64,000 bases of DNA, from NCBI GenBank assembly GCA_030657355.1, contig CP131057.1:62001-126000 (forward strand). The letters are read 5' to 3'. Made by a program: the position numbers and the translations under genes. Below, piece by piece: positions 17,633 to 26,701 of this stretch (the first letter of the stretch is position 1; each line of letters begins with the position of its first letter). The notes under the pieces are model-generated. The model was not told the DNA's origin. It searched no databases and was given only the letters and a program-made list of their open reading frames with translations. Source of the DNA: Radicibacter daui. Its GTDB lineage: Bacteria > Pseudomonadota > Alphaproteobacteria > Radicibacterales > Radicibacteraceae.

Positions 17633-18364
17633 TCAGGCAGCAAAGACATCGTGCGGCCGGCACCAGTGCAAGCCCGGCATACGGGTAAGCCGCTCCAGGA
17701 AGTCCCAGGAGGGGGCATCCATCACCAGATGGTGGGTGAGAATGCCGGTCGGCTCCAGCGGGTCGGCCAAACCGAGGCGCTTGCGTTGCAGGTGTTCGCG
17801 AAGGGCTCCAAGGGTCATCGCGTCGCCCACAAAGCCGCGGGTGCCGTGCCAGTCGATCGGGTCGACATGGGTGTTGACCTGCAGCACGCCGGGCGCCGCG
17901 TGATGCGCCGGCCGCTCCCGGTAGGTGGAAAGCGCGCGGATGCCGGTGCCGGGCAGCTCGCGCACCAGTTCTTCGCGGATACGATTCCAGGGCGGGACCA
18001 GAACGGGCAAAAATCCCGACCAGCCTTCCAGCCGGCGGCGCGCGGTTGAAAGTTCGCCGAGGGCAACTTCCAGCGGCAACCCGTCGCCAAGCTCGGCTTT
18101 CTTCTGCTTCGGCCCGGCGTGATTTTCATGCGACCAGCCATGGATCAGCACGGCGGTATCCTGCTCGCGCTCCAGCCGATGCTTCAGTTCCGGCCGTGCA
18201 TCACGAGGGATGACAGCCAGCGCCTTCGGCACGGGCAGGGCAAGCAGGCGCTCCAGCGACGGGGTTACGTCGATGGCGTCATCGTCGCGCAGCCAGACCA
18301 GCGGATGCAGCCCGTCCTTGCGCCATAGCGCAATTTCCGCTGCCAGGGCATGCCACTCGGCCAT
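17633..18364 (-). CDS. Polysaccharide deacetylase-like (NodB-fold) protein
   Basis: From the ATG at 18364 the product is 243 residues and begins MAEWHALAAEIALW. LVWLRDDDAIDVTPSLERLL places an Asp pair at the position of the metal Asp in NodB-type deacetylases, and IHGWSHENHAG gives the expected His-x3-His-type site. VPPWNRI and ILTHHLVMD match later catalytic strands. Enzymes of this fold remove acetyl groups from polysaccharides. The start lies 2 bp after the stop of the MurG-like gene, so it ends a five-gene glycan operon. The frame extending to 18598 is a shadow of the upstream gene. Confidence 0.75.
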   Translation of the reverse strand: MAEWHALAAEIALWRKDGLHPLVWLRDDDAIDVTPSLERLLALPVPKALAVIPRDARPELKHRLEREQDTAVLIHGWSHENHAGPKQKKAELGDGLPLEVALGELSTARRRLEGWSGFLPVLVPPWNRIREELVRELPGTGIRALSTYRERPAHHAAPGVLQVNTHVDPIDWHGTRGFVGDAMTLGALREHLQRKRLGLADPLEPTGILTHHLVMDAPSWDFLERLTRMPGLHWCRPHDVFAA

Positions 18365-18366
18365 GA

Positions 18367-19509
18367 TCAGAGTATCCCGCGCACAAGGTCGGCGGAACGC
18401 CGGGCACCGTCGGTTGCCAGCGTGTGGCGCGGCGGCGGCGGGGCAGCGAGGGAAGCGGTGACGGCTTCCGCCAGCATGGACGGGGTCAGGCCTACTGGTG
18501 AAATCACCCGCACGAGGTCGCGTGCGGCCAGCAATCGGGCTCGCTGCATCTGTTCGCTCTCCCCTGCCGTCATGAACGGCACCAGCAGCGCGCGGCAACC
18601 GGCGGTCATGAGGTCAAGCACCGTATTGTAGCCGGCCTGGCTGATGGAGAGCGCCGCGCGCGCCAGCAGAGCCGGGAAGTCGGGTCGTGCCCGCTCCACA
18701 ATAACATGAGCCGGGGCTGCGTCCTGCAATTGCCTGAAAGTTGCTTCGGCAAGGTTGGGCCCGGCCAGCAGGCGCCAGCGCCGGGCGCTGCCCACAAGGC
18801 GCGCCGCTTCCAGCGCAACCGCCATCAAATCCGCGCCGACACTGCCGCCGCCGATGGAGACGATAACCTCATCCTCCCCGTCCCCGGGCGGAGCGGCGAG
18901 CGTGGAGGAGGAGCCGACATAACCGGTATGGCGGATGAGGTCGGCAATGCTGGCGGCTTCGCTGAAGGAGGCGCTGAAAGGCAGCACGGCTTCATCGCCA
19001 TGCACCAGCACGAGGTCATAATAACGCCGGGCAATCTCGGCCATCTGCGCGTCGCGGCCGGGTTTGTTCTTGGCCACCAGCAGGTCGCGCACGGAAGAGA
19101 CAATGCGGGGGCGCCATTCGGCCTGCCTCGCGCGCTCCAGCAGCGGCAGCAATTCCTTGCGGAACGGCCGGCGGCCGAAGGGAAACATCTCCGTCAGCAA
19201 GACATCGGGGCGCCTCGCGTCGAAGGTGTCCAGTAACTGCGCCCGGCGCTTTTCCCACCAAGCGTCGGTGACAGGGTTGCCGGCTTCGTCCAGCAGCGCG
19301 GAAAAATTTTCGTCGGCGGTGCGGCAGGGCGGCAGCTGCACCGTGGTGCAGCCGGGAAAAGCAACGCCCGGCACGGGTTCGCCGCCCAAAAGGACGGTGA
19401 CCTCGAACCCGTCACCGGCAAAAGCGACGGCCAGGGCTTCGGCGCGCTTGATGTGGCCGATGCCCAGCAGGTGCTGGACATAAAGCAGCAGGCGGGGCGC
19501 TTTACTCAC
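18367..19509 (-). CDS. MurG-like glycosyltransferase
   Basis: The 380-residue protein has the GT-B layout of GT28/MurG-like enzymes: an N-terminal GIGHIKRAEALAVAF loop, a strand DVLLTEMFPFGRRPFR, then a C-terminal donor-binding half starting VIVSIGGGSVGADL and containing ISQAGYNTVLDLMTAGCRALLVPF. The latter is the typical nucleotide-sugar site. It overlaps the phosphatase gene by 4 bp and is paralogous to the transferase at 23137-24333, which has the same GxGHxxR loop. Acceptor and sugar are unknown. Confidence 0.82.
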   Translation of the reverse strand: MSKAPRLLLYVQHLLGIGHIKRAEALAVAFAGDGFEVTVLLGGEPVPGVAFPGCTTVQLPPCRTADENFSALLDEAGNPVTDAWWEKRRAQLLDTFDARRPDVLLTEMFPFGRRPFRKELLPLLERARQAEWRPRIVSSVRDLLVAKNKPGRDAQMAEIARRYYDLVLVHGDEAVLPFSASFSEAASIADLIRHTGYVGSSSTLAAPPGDGEDEVIVSIGGGSVGADLMAVALEAARLVGSARRWRLLAGPNLAEATFRQLQDAAPAHVIVERARPDFPALLARAALSISQAGYNTVLDLMTAGCRALLVPFMTAGESEQMQRARLLAARDLVRVISPVGLTPSMLAEAVTASLAAPPPPRHTLATDGARRSADLVRGIL

Positions 19510-20105
19510 AGATCGTCTCCGCCGTCCGTCAGCGGCATGTCGAGTTCAATGACGGAAAGCGTGCCGTCCTCATCAAGGCGCAGCCATTGGCCGGTGCCAT
19601 GCGGGGCCTTGCTGGGAGCTTTGCCCAGCATCGGCCAGTCGGTGGCGAGGGCAAGGGCGGCGCGGATGACGCCCTTGTGGGTCACGGCGACATAGGGCGA
19701 GGGTTCATAGTCCAGCGTCTGCAGCCATTCCTTGAGGCGGGCCATCACCTCGCGCGGGCTTTCACCGCCCTCAGGCCGGAAATCGATACCCCGGTCTTCG
19801 TTTCGGGTGAGGCTCGCGCCGAGTTCCTGGCGCAGATCGGGCAGTTTGCGCCCTTCCCAGTCGCCCCAGTCCATTTCGGTGAGGGCGGGTTCGATATCGG
19901 GCTCCGCTCCCATCAGACGTGCCGTTTCAATGCAGCGCGACAGCGGGCTTGCGATCCACGTCGCCTCGCCGAACTCCAGCGGTGCCCGCCAGCGGCCGGC
20001 CTGGACGCGGCCGGCGGCGGAGAGCGGAATATCGGTCTGGCCTTGCAGGCGGCCCTCATCATTCCAGGCTGTCGGGGCGTGGCGGATGAAAAGCAGATCG
20101 ATCAT
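19506..20105 (-). CDS. Histidine phosphatase family protein
   Basis: The 199-residue cytoplasmic protein shows the phosphoglycerate-mutase-like fold: LLFIRHAPTAWNDEGRLQGQ with the catalytic RHA (usually RHG), the SPLSRCIETARLM helix, EMDWGDWEGRKL with the acid residue, and VTHKGVIRA with the second His. These enzymes hydrolyse phosphate from small molecules or proteins. It sits inside the glycan operon with 4-bp overlaps on both sides, so a role in making or recycling a phosphorylated sugar is likely (inference). Confidence 0.85.
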   Translation of the reverse strand: MIDLLFIRHAPTAWNDEGRLQGQTDIPLSAAGRVQAGRWRAPLEFGEATWIASPLSRCIETARLMGAEPDIEPALTEMDWGDWEGRKLPDLRQELGASLTRNEDRGIDFRPEGGESPREVMARLKEWLQTLDYEPSPYVAVTHKGVIRAALALATDWPMLGKAPSKAPHGTGQWLRLDEDGTLSVIELDMPLTDGGDDL

Positions 20106-21265
20106 GGATGGGCCGCCCCTTTGTTCCCTGCCTCCTCCGGCGCCCGCGCCGTGCGCACGATACGGTCCAGAAGCCGGCTGGCTCCGGCAATATCATGGTG
20201 TGCTGCCGTTGACTGCAAGGCTCTATCGCTCATCGCCCGGCGCCGCGCGCCATCGGCCAGCAACGGGCCGAGCCGGGCGGCAAAATCACCGGCATCTCCA
20301 CCGGCAGCGAGCAGGCCGGTTTCGCCATCCCGCACAATGTCCGGCACGCCCAGAATGCGTCCGGCAACGACGGGCAAACCCGCCGATTGCGCTTCAAGCA
20401 GGGCCATGCCGTAAGCCTCATTGATGGCGGGCCAGACCATGATGTCGGCAGCGGCATAAAGGCCGGCAAGCTCCTCCCGCTCCAGCCGGCCGACCCAGCG
20501 GCAACGGTCGGCAACCGGAGAAAGAGCAGCCTTTACGGCAGCTTCTGCCGGCCCATACCCGGCGACGAGCAATTGCCAGTCATGCCCGGCAAGGCGGGAG
20601 AGGGCATCGCCCAGCACCCGGTAGGAGGCCAGCTTGTCGCCTTCCCGGAACATGCCGACAGCCAGCAGCCACGGCTTGTTCGTGTCGAGGGACAGGCGGC
20701 GTGACCAGTCCTCACGATGGCCGGGGCGGTCGGCAGCGGCCTGCCGGAAGGGTGTTGTCTCCAGAAAGGGCCTTACGGCCACAAGCCGCTCCGGTGCCTC
20801 CAGCAGCGGGCGCACGCAGTCGGCATCGGCGCTGCTGAGGCCGACCAGCGCATCGGCTGCGCGGATGGCGTCTGCCGCGGCCCGATGGCCGAGGTCCCAG
20901 CGCCCGCCGGACTGCTTGGGGGCATAACTCGCCTCCGCCACGACATAGGGAATGCCGAGCGTCCGGCAGACGGCAGGGCCGATCCAGTCCGGGGCCTTGT
21001 GATAGAGGTGGTAGGTGAACCAGAGGTCGGGCGGATTGGCCCGCAGGCGCGCGGCGAGCTTGCCGGCAAGCCAGAGGCCGGCCTTGCGGCGGCGTTCCTG
21101 AAGCGCGGCGTCGCCGGCCTTGTCGTGGCTGCGAAAGCGGCAGGCGAGCGTGACCCCATGCCCCGCTATCTCCAGCGCCTGCATCAGCAGGCGCGCCACC
21201 AGCCGGTCGCCGGAGGGCACCGGATGATCCGGCGGCTTCATCGGGGCATAGAAGGCGATCTTCAT
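20102..21265 (-). CDS. Glycosyltransferase family 4
   Basis: The 387-residue GT-B enzyme starts MKIAFYAPMKPPDHPVPSGDR, where the first strand and glycine loop bind the acceptor. The C-terminal half carries WLLAVGMFREGDK, RCRWVGRLEREELAGLYAAADIMVWPAINEAYGMALLEAQSAGLPVV, the EX7E-type motif of GT4 retaining transferases. It overlaps its neighbours by 4 bp on each side, as second gene of the operon. It probably adds a sugar to a cell-surface polysaccharide or lipid-linked glycan. Confidence 0.88.
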   Translation of the reverse strand: MKIAFYAPMKPPDHPVPSGDRLVARLLMQALEIAGHGVTLACRFRSHDKAGDAALQERRRKAGLWLAGKLAARLRANPPDLWFTYHLYHKAPDWIGPAVCRTLGIPYVVAEASYAPKQSGGRWDLGHRAAADAIRAADALVGLSSADADCVRPLLEAPERLVAVRPFLETTPFRQAAADRPGHREDWSRRLSLDTNKPWLLAVGMFREGDKLASYRVLGDALSRLAGHDWQLLVAGYGPAEAAVKAALSPVADRCRWVGRLEREELAGLYAAADIMVWPAINEAYGMALLEAQSAGLPVVAGRILGVPDIVRDGETGLLAAGGDAGDFAARLGPLLADGARRRAMSDRALQSTAAHHDIAGASRLLDRIVRTARAPEEAGNKGAAHP

Positions 21266-22512
21266 GGGACCGGTCTGCCGAAGAGAGTGAGCAGGGGCTT
21301 GAGGCAGGCATCGGCGCTGAAGCGCTCCCGCAGGCGCTTGTTGCCGGCGGCGCCAAAGGCAACTCGCAAGGCCGGGTCACGGATCAGGCGCTCCAGAGCG
21401 GCAGCGAGAGCCGCCGGGTCTTCCGATGGCACCAGCAACCCGCTCTCGCCCTCGACTATAAATTCCGGAATGGCGGAGACGGCGGTTGATACAACGGGCA
21501 GCCGCTGGCTCTGGGCTTCCATCAGCACATTGGGCAGGCCGTCGCGGTCACCATTGCCGGTGATGCGGCTGGCCAGCGTGAAGAGGTCGGCCCGGCGCAG
21601 CGCGGCCAGTACGGCGTCCTGGCTGTCCGAGCCGCGCCAGTCGATACGGGCAGCGATGCCGAGCTGTTCAGCCTTGGCCTTGAGGCCCGGCAGCAGCGGG
21701 CCGCCGCCGATATGGGTGAAGTGCCAATCGAGCGCTGCCGGCAGCCGGGCGAGGGCAGCCAGCAGGATGTCATAACCCTTCTTTTCCACCGCCCGGCCGA
21801 CAGAGAGCAGTTGCACCGGTCCGTCTGCCCCGTCGCTGCCGGCAAGGCGCGGGCCGGGATCAGCAAAGCGGGCAAGATCGAGCCCATGATAGAGCAGGTG
21901 AACCTTGGCGGGATCCTTGGCAAGGCCGCGCAGATGGTCGGCGTTGGCGGCGGTGCAGGTAACGAGCCAGTTGCAGTCGGCCAGTTTTTCCCGCTTCTCC
22001 CACTCCGGGATGGTCCAGATGTCCTTGGCGTGGGCGGAGATGCTGTAGGGCAGGCCGCGCATCATCGCCGCATAACGGGCAACCGAGGCCGGCGTGTGCA
22101 GGAAGTGGGCGTAAAGGCGCGTTACCTCCGGTGGCAACTCCGCTGCCAGCACCAGTGCCTGACCAAAACGGCGCCCCCGGTTGGAGGTGCGGTCCCGCCA
22201 GAAATCCCTGACCCACTGGCAAAGCGCCCTGCGATATCCCGGTAGCCGGCGAGCATGCCACCAGCCGGCAAGCACCCGCAGCGGCTCCTGATAGAGATAT
22301 TCCGGCAGGTAGGAGACCGGGGCGGTGATCTGCTCGTGGATCGGGTGGCGTTTCTTGTCCGTCGGGTGGCGCAGCGAGATGAAGCGCAGGTCCATCCCGG
22401 CCTGCTGCAGACCCAGAAGCTCTTGCGCAATAAAGGTTTCCGACAGGCGCGGATAACCCTTGAGGACAACACCGATCACTTGCGGCGTGGGTACGGTGGT
22501 CTCGGGCGTCAT
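21262..22512 (-). CDS. Glycosyltransferase family 4, colanic-acid (WcaL/AmsK-like) type
   Basis: The start at 22512 gives 416 residues; an in-frame codon at 22599 would add 29 unconserved residues. The N-terminus IGVVLKGYPRLSETFIAQELL is the signature of WcaL-like exopolysaccharide transferases. LYAHFLHTPASVARYAAMMRGLPYSISAHAKDI and the C-terminal GLPNVLMEAQSQRLPVVSTAVSAIPEFI region complete the GT-B site. It is first in the five-gene operon and divergent from the methyltransferase. It probably acts in capsule or exopolysaccharide synthesis at the cytoplasmic membrane. Confidence 0.88.
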   Translation of the reverse strand: MTPETTVPTPQVIGVVLKGYPRLSETFIAQELLGLQQAGMDLRFISLRHPTDKKRHPIHEQITAPVSYLPEYLYQEPLRVLAGWWHARRLPGYRRALCQWVRDFWRDRTSNRGRRFGQALVLAAELPPEVTRLYAHFLHTPASVARYAAMMRGLPYSISAHAKDIWTIPEWEKREKLADCNWLVTCTAANADHLRGLAKDPAKVHLLYHGLDLARFADPGPRLAGSDGADGPVQLLSVGRAVEKKGYDILLAALARLPAALDWHFTHIGGGPLLPGLKAKAEQLGIAARIDWRGSDSQDAVLAALRRADLFTLASRITGNGDRDGLPNVLMEAQSQRLPVVSTAVSAIPEFIVEGESGLLVPSEDPAALAAALERLIRDPALRVAFGAAGNKRLRERFSADACLKPLLTLFGRPVP

Positions 22513-22614
22513 GCGGCTCTGGTCTCTTGTCCCGGTCAATTTTGTCAGCTTGCGCCTGGCAGGGCTTTGGAGTCTGGTTGGGGCGGACAACAGCAACAAT
22601 GACCGGTCTCGTCA

Positions 22615-23103
22615 ATGAGCAGGCTCGACAGTTTTATCCGCCGGATGATGGCACAGCGCGATTGCCTTGATTATGCAGCCGGGGCGATTGCGGACATGCC
22701 CGGCCCGGTGCTTGAGATCGGGCTTGGCAACGGGCGCACCTTCGACCATTTGCGGGGCCGCCTGCCGGAGCGGGAGATTTTTGTCTTCGACCGCCAGATC
22801 AACGCCCATCCCGCCTGCATTCCGGATAGCGAGCACATGCTGCTAGGCGAGGTGGAGGTGCAGCTGCCGCAGCTCACGGCCCGCCTCGGGCCGGTAGCGG
22901 CGCTGGCGCATGTCGATATCGGCTCGGGCGATGCGGCAGCCAACAAGGCGCTCGCGGCGCGCCTTTCCCCGCTCGTGGATGCCGCCATGCGCAAGGGCGG
23001 GATCATTCTTTGCGATCAGGATCTCGCCATGGCGAACTGGACACCGCTGCCCCTGCCGCCGGGCGTCGCACCTGGCCGCTACAATATCATGCGCAAGGAT
23101 TGA
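22615..23103 (+). CDS. Class I SAM-dependent methyltransferase
   Basis: This compact 162-residue protein has the SAM-binding motif I as VLEIGLGNGRTFDHLR (residues about 32-47), an acidic motif II end EIFVFDRQINAH, and a later AALAHVDIGSGDAAAN strand. It lacks a separate substrate domain, so it resembles small methyltransferases that act on sugars, lipids or small molecules. It stands alone on the plus strand between two glycan gene groups, which suggests a glycan target (inference). Confidence 0.72.
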   Translation: MSRLDSFIRRMMAQRDCLDYAAGAIADMPGPVLEIGLGNGRTFDHLRGRLPEREIFVFDRQINAHPACIPDSEHMLLGEVEVQLPQLTARLGPVAALAHVDIGSGDAAANKALAARLSPLVDAAMRKGGIILCDQDLAMANWTPLPLPPGVAPGRYNIMRKD

Positions 23104-23136
23104 GGATCGGGGCGTGAAAGCGCAGAGGCGGCCTTT

Positions 23137-24333
23137 TCAGGCCGCGTGCTCCATCAGGCAGTTGCCGACAAAATTGTTGATGTTCTCAAGGCCTGCCAGC
23201 AGGCCCGGGATACCGGCGGCCGATGGCGGCTTGCCCTCGCGGAACAGGGTCTTGAGGGCGGTGACCATCGCTTGCGGATGGCGCAGCCCGTCATCCTCCA
23301 GCATGCGCAGCATGCCCAGCTCCTGCGCGCGGCGGGCGCGGATATACTGCTCCTTGCGCGGCGTGGTGCGGGGCACGATGACGGCCGGTTTGTCGAAGGA
23401 CAGGATCTCGCAGAAGGTGTTGTAGCCGCCCATGGCGATCATGCCGCGGCAGCCCTCGATCAACGCCTCGGGGTAACTGTCGAAGGTGATGATGTCGAGC
23501 GCCGGAATACGGGCGGCCCGCTCCATGAAATCGGCCTGCGCATGGGACGGCATGAAGGGGCCGAGCACGATAAGCGAGCGGAAATCGACGCTGCGGTCAA
23601 ACTCGTAGGCGCTGATCACCCAGTCGATGAGCTCAATGCCGTCGCCGCCGCCACCGGGCGTGACCAGCAGATAGGGCTCATCCGGGCGCTGGATGGTGGT
23701 GGGCGACATCACGGCCGGCAGCTGGCGGCGCAGATAGCCGGTGTAGCGCATCTTGCGCACCACGTCCTCCGGCACATCGAGGCCTGTCAGCGGCTCGTAG
23801 AAGCTGCGGGTGCCATAGACCCAGATGTCGTCATAGAGGTCGCGCAGGACGGGCATGACCTCCTTGCGCTCCCATTCCGGCTCCAGCAGGTCCGGATCGT
23901 CCATCACGTCGCGGATGCCGAGCACGAGGCGGCAGCCCCGGCGCTTGAGCATGGAGAGGGTGGATTTGATCTCCCCGCGCAGGCCGAGCGGCTCCTTGTC
24001 CACGATCAGCATGTCGGGATCGAAGATCTGCGCCGTGTGGCGGATGATCTCGCGGCGCATGCGCAGCGTCTCGCGGGTGTCGATATGCAGCTTGAGCGAG
24101 GTGTACTCGCCATTGCGCAGCTTGATGACGCCCGGAATACGCACGAAATCGACGCGCGACTTGAAATCATAGCTGCCGATGATCGGCGAGCCGGAGATGA
24201 TCAGCACCGAGAGGTCGCGGTGAGTGTCCACCAGCGAGTGGGCAATCTCGCGGCAACGTCGCAGATGTCCCAGCCCGAAAGAGTCGTGGCTGTACATCAG
24301 GATGCGATGGTGATTACGCGGTGCGGCCGGCAT
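23137..24333 (-). CDS. MurG-like glycosyltransferase
   Basis: The 398-residue protein opens with ILMYSHDSFGLGHLRRCREIAHSL, the acceptor-side loop of GT28-like enzymes. It has DMLIVDKEPLGLRGEI mid-domain and a donor-binding half with YLLVTPGGGGDGIELIDW and GCRGMIAMGGYNTFCEILSFDKPAVIVPR. It is a paralogue of the transferase at 18367-19509. It is transcribed alone, convergent with the methyltransferase and divergent from the WbpD-like gene. The substrate is unknown. Confidence 0.83.
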   Translation of the reverse strand: MPAAPRNHHRILMYSHDSFGLGHLRRCREIAHSLVDTHRDLSVLIISGSPIIGSYDFKSRVDFVRIPGVIKLRNGEYTSLKLHIDTRETLRMRREIIRHTAQIFDPDMLIVDKEPLGLRGEIKSTLSMLKRRGCRLVLGIRDVMDDPDLLEPEWERKEVMPVLRDLYDDIWVYGTRSFYEPLTGLDVPEDVVRKMRYTGYLRRQLPAVMSPTTIQRPDEPYLLVTPGGGGDGIELIDWVISAYEFDRSVDFRSLIVLGPFMPSHAQADFMERAARIPALDIITFDSYPEALIEGCRGMIAMGGYNTFCEILSFDKPAVIVPRTTPRKEQYIRARRAQELGMLRMLEDDGLRHPQAMVTALKTLFREGKPPSAAGIPGLLAGLENINNFVGNCLMEHAA

Positions 24334-24545
24334 TGCTGCTTTCTGGTTCTCGGCCGCGAGGAAGCGGCAGCAAAATATTCTAATACCCTAAAACTGCCGC
24401 CCCAAAACGGGGAGGTCAATGGCAGTGATGCCCACCCCTTGCCACAAAGTTCTGGTGCGGGGCGTGGTTTTTGAAGGAAAATGCCCTTAAGTTACAAGCG
24501 TTAAAGGCGTGCCGGGGCACGCGGCAACGAGGTGGGGCAGAGCCG

Positions 24546-25130
24546 ATGAGCCGGGTTACGTCCATTGACGGCGTGAAACTGCATGAAACCGCTTGGGTGG
24601 ATGCGCCGGCAAGCATCGGCAACGGGACGGCCATCTGGCACTATTCCCACATCCTGGGCGACGCCGTGATCGGCGAAGGCTGCATTATCGGCCAGAATGT
24701 GATGATCGGCCGCGGCGTCAGTGTCGGGAACCGCTGCAAAATCCAGAACAATGTCTCTGTCTATGAAGGGGTAACGCTGGAGGATGGTGTCTTCTGCGGC
24801 CCGTCCTGCGTCTTCACCAATGTGATGAATCCTCGCGCCGAGGTGGAACGGAAAAATGAATTCCGCCCGACTCTGGTGAAGCGCGGCGCCAGCATCGGCG
24901 CCAACGCCACCATCGTGCCGGGCGTGACCATCGGTGCTTACGCCTTCATCGGCGCCGGGGCGGTGGTGACTCGCGACGTGCCGGCCCATGCGGTGATGAC
25001 TGGCGTGCCGGCCCGCCGCACCGCCTGGATGAGCCGGTACGGCGAGCTGCTGGGCGAGGACCTGACCTGCCCGGCAACCGGAGAGAAATACCGCTTGGGA
25101 GAAACCGGCGGGCTCGAAACGGTGGCGTGA
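24546..25130 (+). CDS. Left-handed beta-helix sugar N-acetyltransferase, WbpD/WlbB type
   Basis: The ATG at 24546 gives 194 residues. Residues about 15-165 are hexapeptide repeats ([32 protein letters not shown] and so on). The AIWHYSHI and [25 protein letters not shown] stretches with PRAEVERK are diagnostic of WbpD/WlbB, which acetylates the 3-amino group of UDP-2-acetamido-3-amino-glucuronate with acetyl-CoA. Partner enzymes of the same pathway (WbpE- and WbpB-like) are encoded at 46956-49138. The in-frame codon at 24471 lacks support. Confidence 0.85.
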   Translation: MSRVTSIDGVKLHETAWVDAPASIGNGTAIWHYSHILGDAVIGEGCIIGQNVMIGRGVSVGNRCKIQNNVSVYEGVTLEDGVFCGPSCVFTNVMNPRAEVERKNEFRPTLVKRGASIGANATIVPGVTIGAYAFIGAGAVVTRDVPAHAVMTGVPARRTAWMSRYGELLGEDLTCPATGEKYRLGETGGLETVA

Positions 25131-25150
25131 GCCGCCGGGCCTCCAAATCC

Positions 25151-26107
25151 TCAATCCGGGATAAAGACGATACGGCCATCGCCGGTATCGCTGTTCCAGA
25201 CCGTCTCGATCTGGCTGAGCGGGACGCGTTGCAGGTCGAGGCTGAGGCCGGCGGCCGGGGCGGCGGCCAGCATCTCACCGGTAGCGGTCACCAGTTGATC
25301 CAGCGGAATGCTGCCAATACCGCTGCCCATGAGCACGATGGCCGTCGAGCGCAGCACCGCGCCGGGCAGGGTGATCTCGCCGCCGCTGACGCTGCCGATC
25401 TCGACATAGCGCAGGGGCGCGCCATCGGCCCCGGCACGGGCCGCCGCCGTCAGTACCAGTTCGGCGCTGCGGCCCCAGAGATAATCGAGCACGATATCGA
25501 CCCCGCCCGAAAAAACCTCCATCAGCTGCTTCTGAAGTGCCTCTTCCGGCTGGGTGAGGGAGATCGTTACACCCGCGCCCTCTGCCGCAAGGCTGGTGAG
25601 TACGGCCGGATTGCGCCCGGTGGCAATCACCTTGCGGGCGCCCAGATGCCGGGCGATCCGCACGGCAAGCTGGCCGGCGGCACCGGTTGCCCCGTTGATA
25701 AAGACCGTTTCTCCGGCAACCAGTCGGGCCCGCAATGTCAGTGCGGCCCAGGAGGACATGCCGGGATTGGCGATGGCTGCGGCCATGGCATCGTCAAGCG
25801 CCTCCGGTAGCGGCAGACAGCGCGCCAGCGGCACGGCAGTCCGTTCGGCAAAGCTGCCGCCTGGTGGCGTTGGCAGAACAAAATAGACCCGCCTGCCATC
25901 CTCCAGCCGCCCGGCGCCATCGATGCCGGCAATGAAGGGAAACTGGCCGGAGGCGCTGTAATGCCGGCCGGAAGCGCGGCCGCGGGCAAGCTGGCTGAGG
26001 GCCGAGGCGTTGATATGGACCAGAGCTTCGCCTTCCTGCGGCGCGGGTTCGGCGCAATCGGCATAGGTCGGGCTTTGCCCGGCCGCGTGGACAAGGGCTG
26101 CTTTCAT
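25151..26107 (-). CDS. Quinone oxidoreductase-type alcohol dehydrogenase (MDR family)
   Basis: The 318-residue MDR protein has the GroES-like N-terminal part (MKAALVHAAGQSPTYADC, IAGIDGAGRLEDGRRVYF) and a Rossmann half with VFINGATGAAGQLAVRIARHLGARKVIATGRN. The catalytic zinc ligands of true alcohol dehydrogenases are not apparent, so it is closer to NADPH:quinone/enone reductases. It is convergent with the WbpD gene and lies 37 bp from the DUF4405 gene, both reading leftward from the MarR-controlled region. It is therefore probably a MarR target. Confidence 0.82.
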   Translation of the reverse strand: MKAALVHAAGQSPTYADCAEPAPQEGEALVHINASALSQLARGRASGRHYSASGQFPFIAGIDGAGRLEDGRRVYFVLPTPPGGSFAERTAVPLARCLPLPEALDDAMAAAIANPGMSSWAALTLRARLVAGETVFINGATGAAGQLAVRIARHLGARKVIATGRNPAVLTSLAAEGAGVTISLTQPEEALQKQLMEVFSGGVDIVLDYLWGRSAELVLTAAARAGADGAPLRYVEIGSVSGGEITLPGAVLRSTAIVLMGSGIGSIPLDQLVTATGEMLAAAPAAGLSLDLQRVPLSQIETVWNSDTGDGRIVFIPD

Positions 26108-26143
26108 GATTTTTTGTTCCTGAGGAGGGGAGAGGGGTGTCGG

Positions 26144-26644
26144 TCAGTCCGGCAGAAAAACCAGCCCGAGCAGGCGGTTTTCGTCGACGCCGTGGAGCGC
26201 GGAGAGTTGGCGGAGGGTCTCCTGACCTTCCGCCGGAATATTTTGGGCATGCAGCCGGTCAAGCAGGGTCCGGAAGTCCTGCCCGGAGACGGCGGCGAGG
26301 GACGAGAGCGGGGCGCTTATCAGCGCCTCCTCAATGGGGCGTTCCAGCTGCGGACCGGTAATCAGACCCCAGGAGAACAGCGCAGCCATGACAATGGCGC
26401 CTGCTCCCAGCAGGGCGGCTTTGCCCGAGCGGGAGGCGAGATGCCGCTTGAAGGGCTTGAGGTTCGCGACGATGTGGCCGCCGGCGCCGAAGAGGAAAAG
26501 CCAGGACAGCCATTGGTGCGCCACAACGACCAGCCCCCGGTCCAGTTCGAAGAACATCAGGACCCCGGTGAGCGACATCAGAAGAAAGGCGCCGATGGTG
26601 AGCGGCGTGGCCCAGTTGCGCAGGGCAAGCGTGGAAGCAGTCAT
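26144..26644 (-). CDS. DUF4405 membrane protein, cytochrome b561-like topology
   Basis: The ATG at 26644, preceded by AAAGGTG, gives 166 residues. Three hydrophobic helices are visible (LTIGAFLLMSLTGVLMFF, WLSWLFLFGAGGHIV, AALLGAGAIVMAALFSWGL) with His residues facing the membrane in HQWLSW and GHIVAN. A C-terminal domain with SGQDFRTLLDRLHAQNI follows, as in DUF4405 proteins. Haem binding is possible through the His pairs but unproven. It is divergent from the MarR gene and shares the operator. Confidence 0.7.
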   Translation of the reverse strand: MTASTLALRNWATPLTIGAFLLMSLTGVLMFFELDRGLVVVAHQWLSWLFLFGAGGHIVANLKPFKRHLASRSGKAALLGAGAIVMAALFSWGLITGPQLERPIEEALISAPLSSLAAVSGQDFRTLLDRLHAQNIPAEGQETLRQLSALHGVDENRLLGLVFLPD

Positions 26645-26667
26645 GACGCACCTTTCGAAGGAGCGAT

Positions 26668-26688
26668 ATATGTGTATGATACACATAT
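26668..26688. promoter_or_regulatory. Primary MarR-type operator
   Basis: Perfect inverted repeat: ATATGTGTA (26668-26676), spacer TGA, TACACATAT (26680-26688). It sits between the DUF4405 gene and the divergent marR-like gene, overlapping where both promoters should lie. The size and symmetry are those of sites bound by dimeric MarR proteins. Confidence 0.7.
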
Positions 26689-26701
26689 CTCCGATCTGGA
26701 A

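Noticed and set aside
23128..23145. GCGGCC/GGCCGC hairpin between convergent genes
   Set aside because: It has no T-run on either strand and overlaps a stop codon, so it was not called a terminator.
25961..26701. Upstream extension of the MarR frame
   Set aside because: It would run through the DUF4405 gene and the operator; the MarR family start fits at 26702 or 26711.
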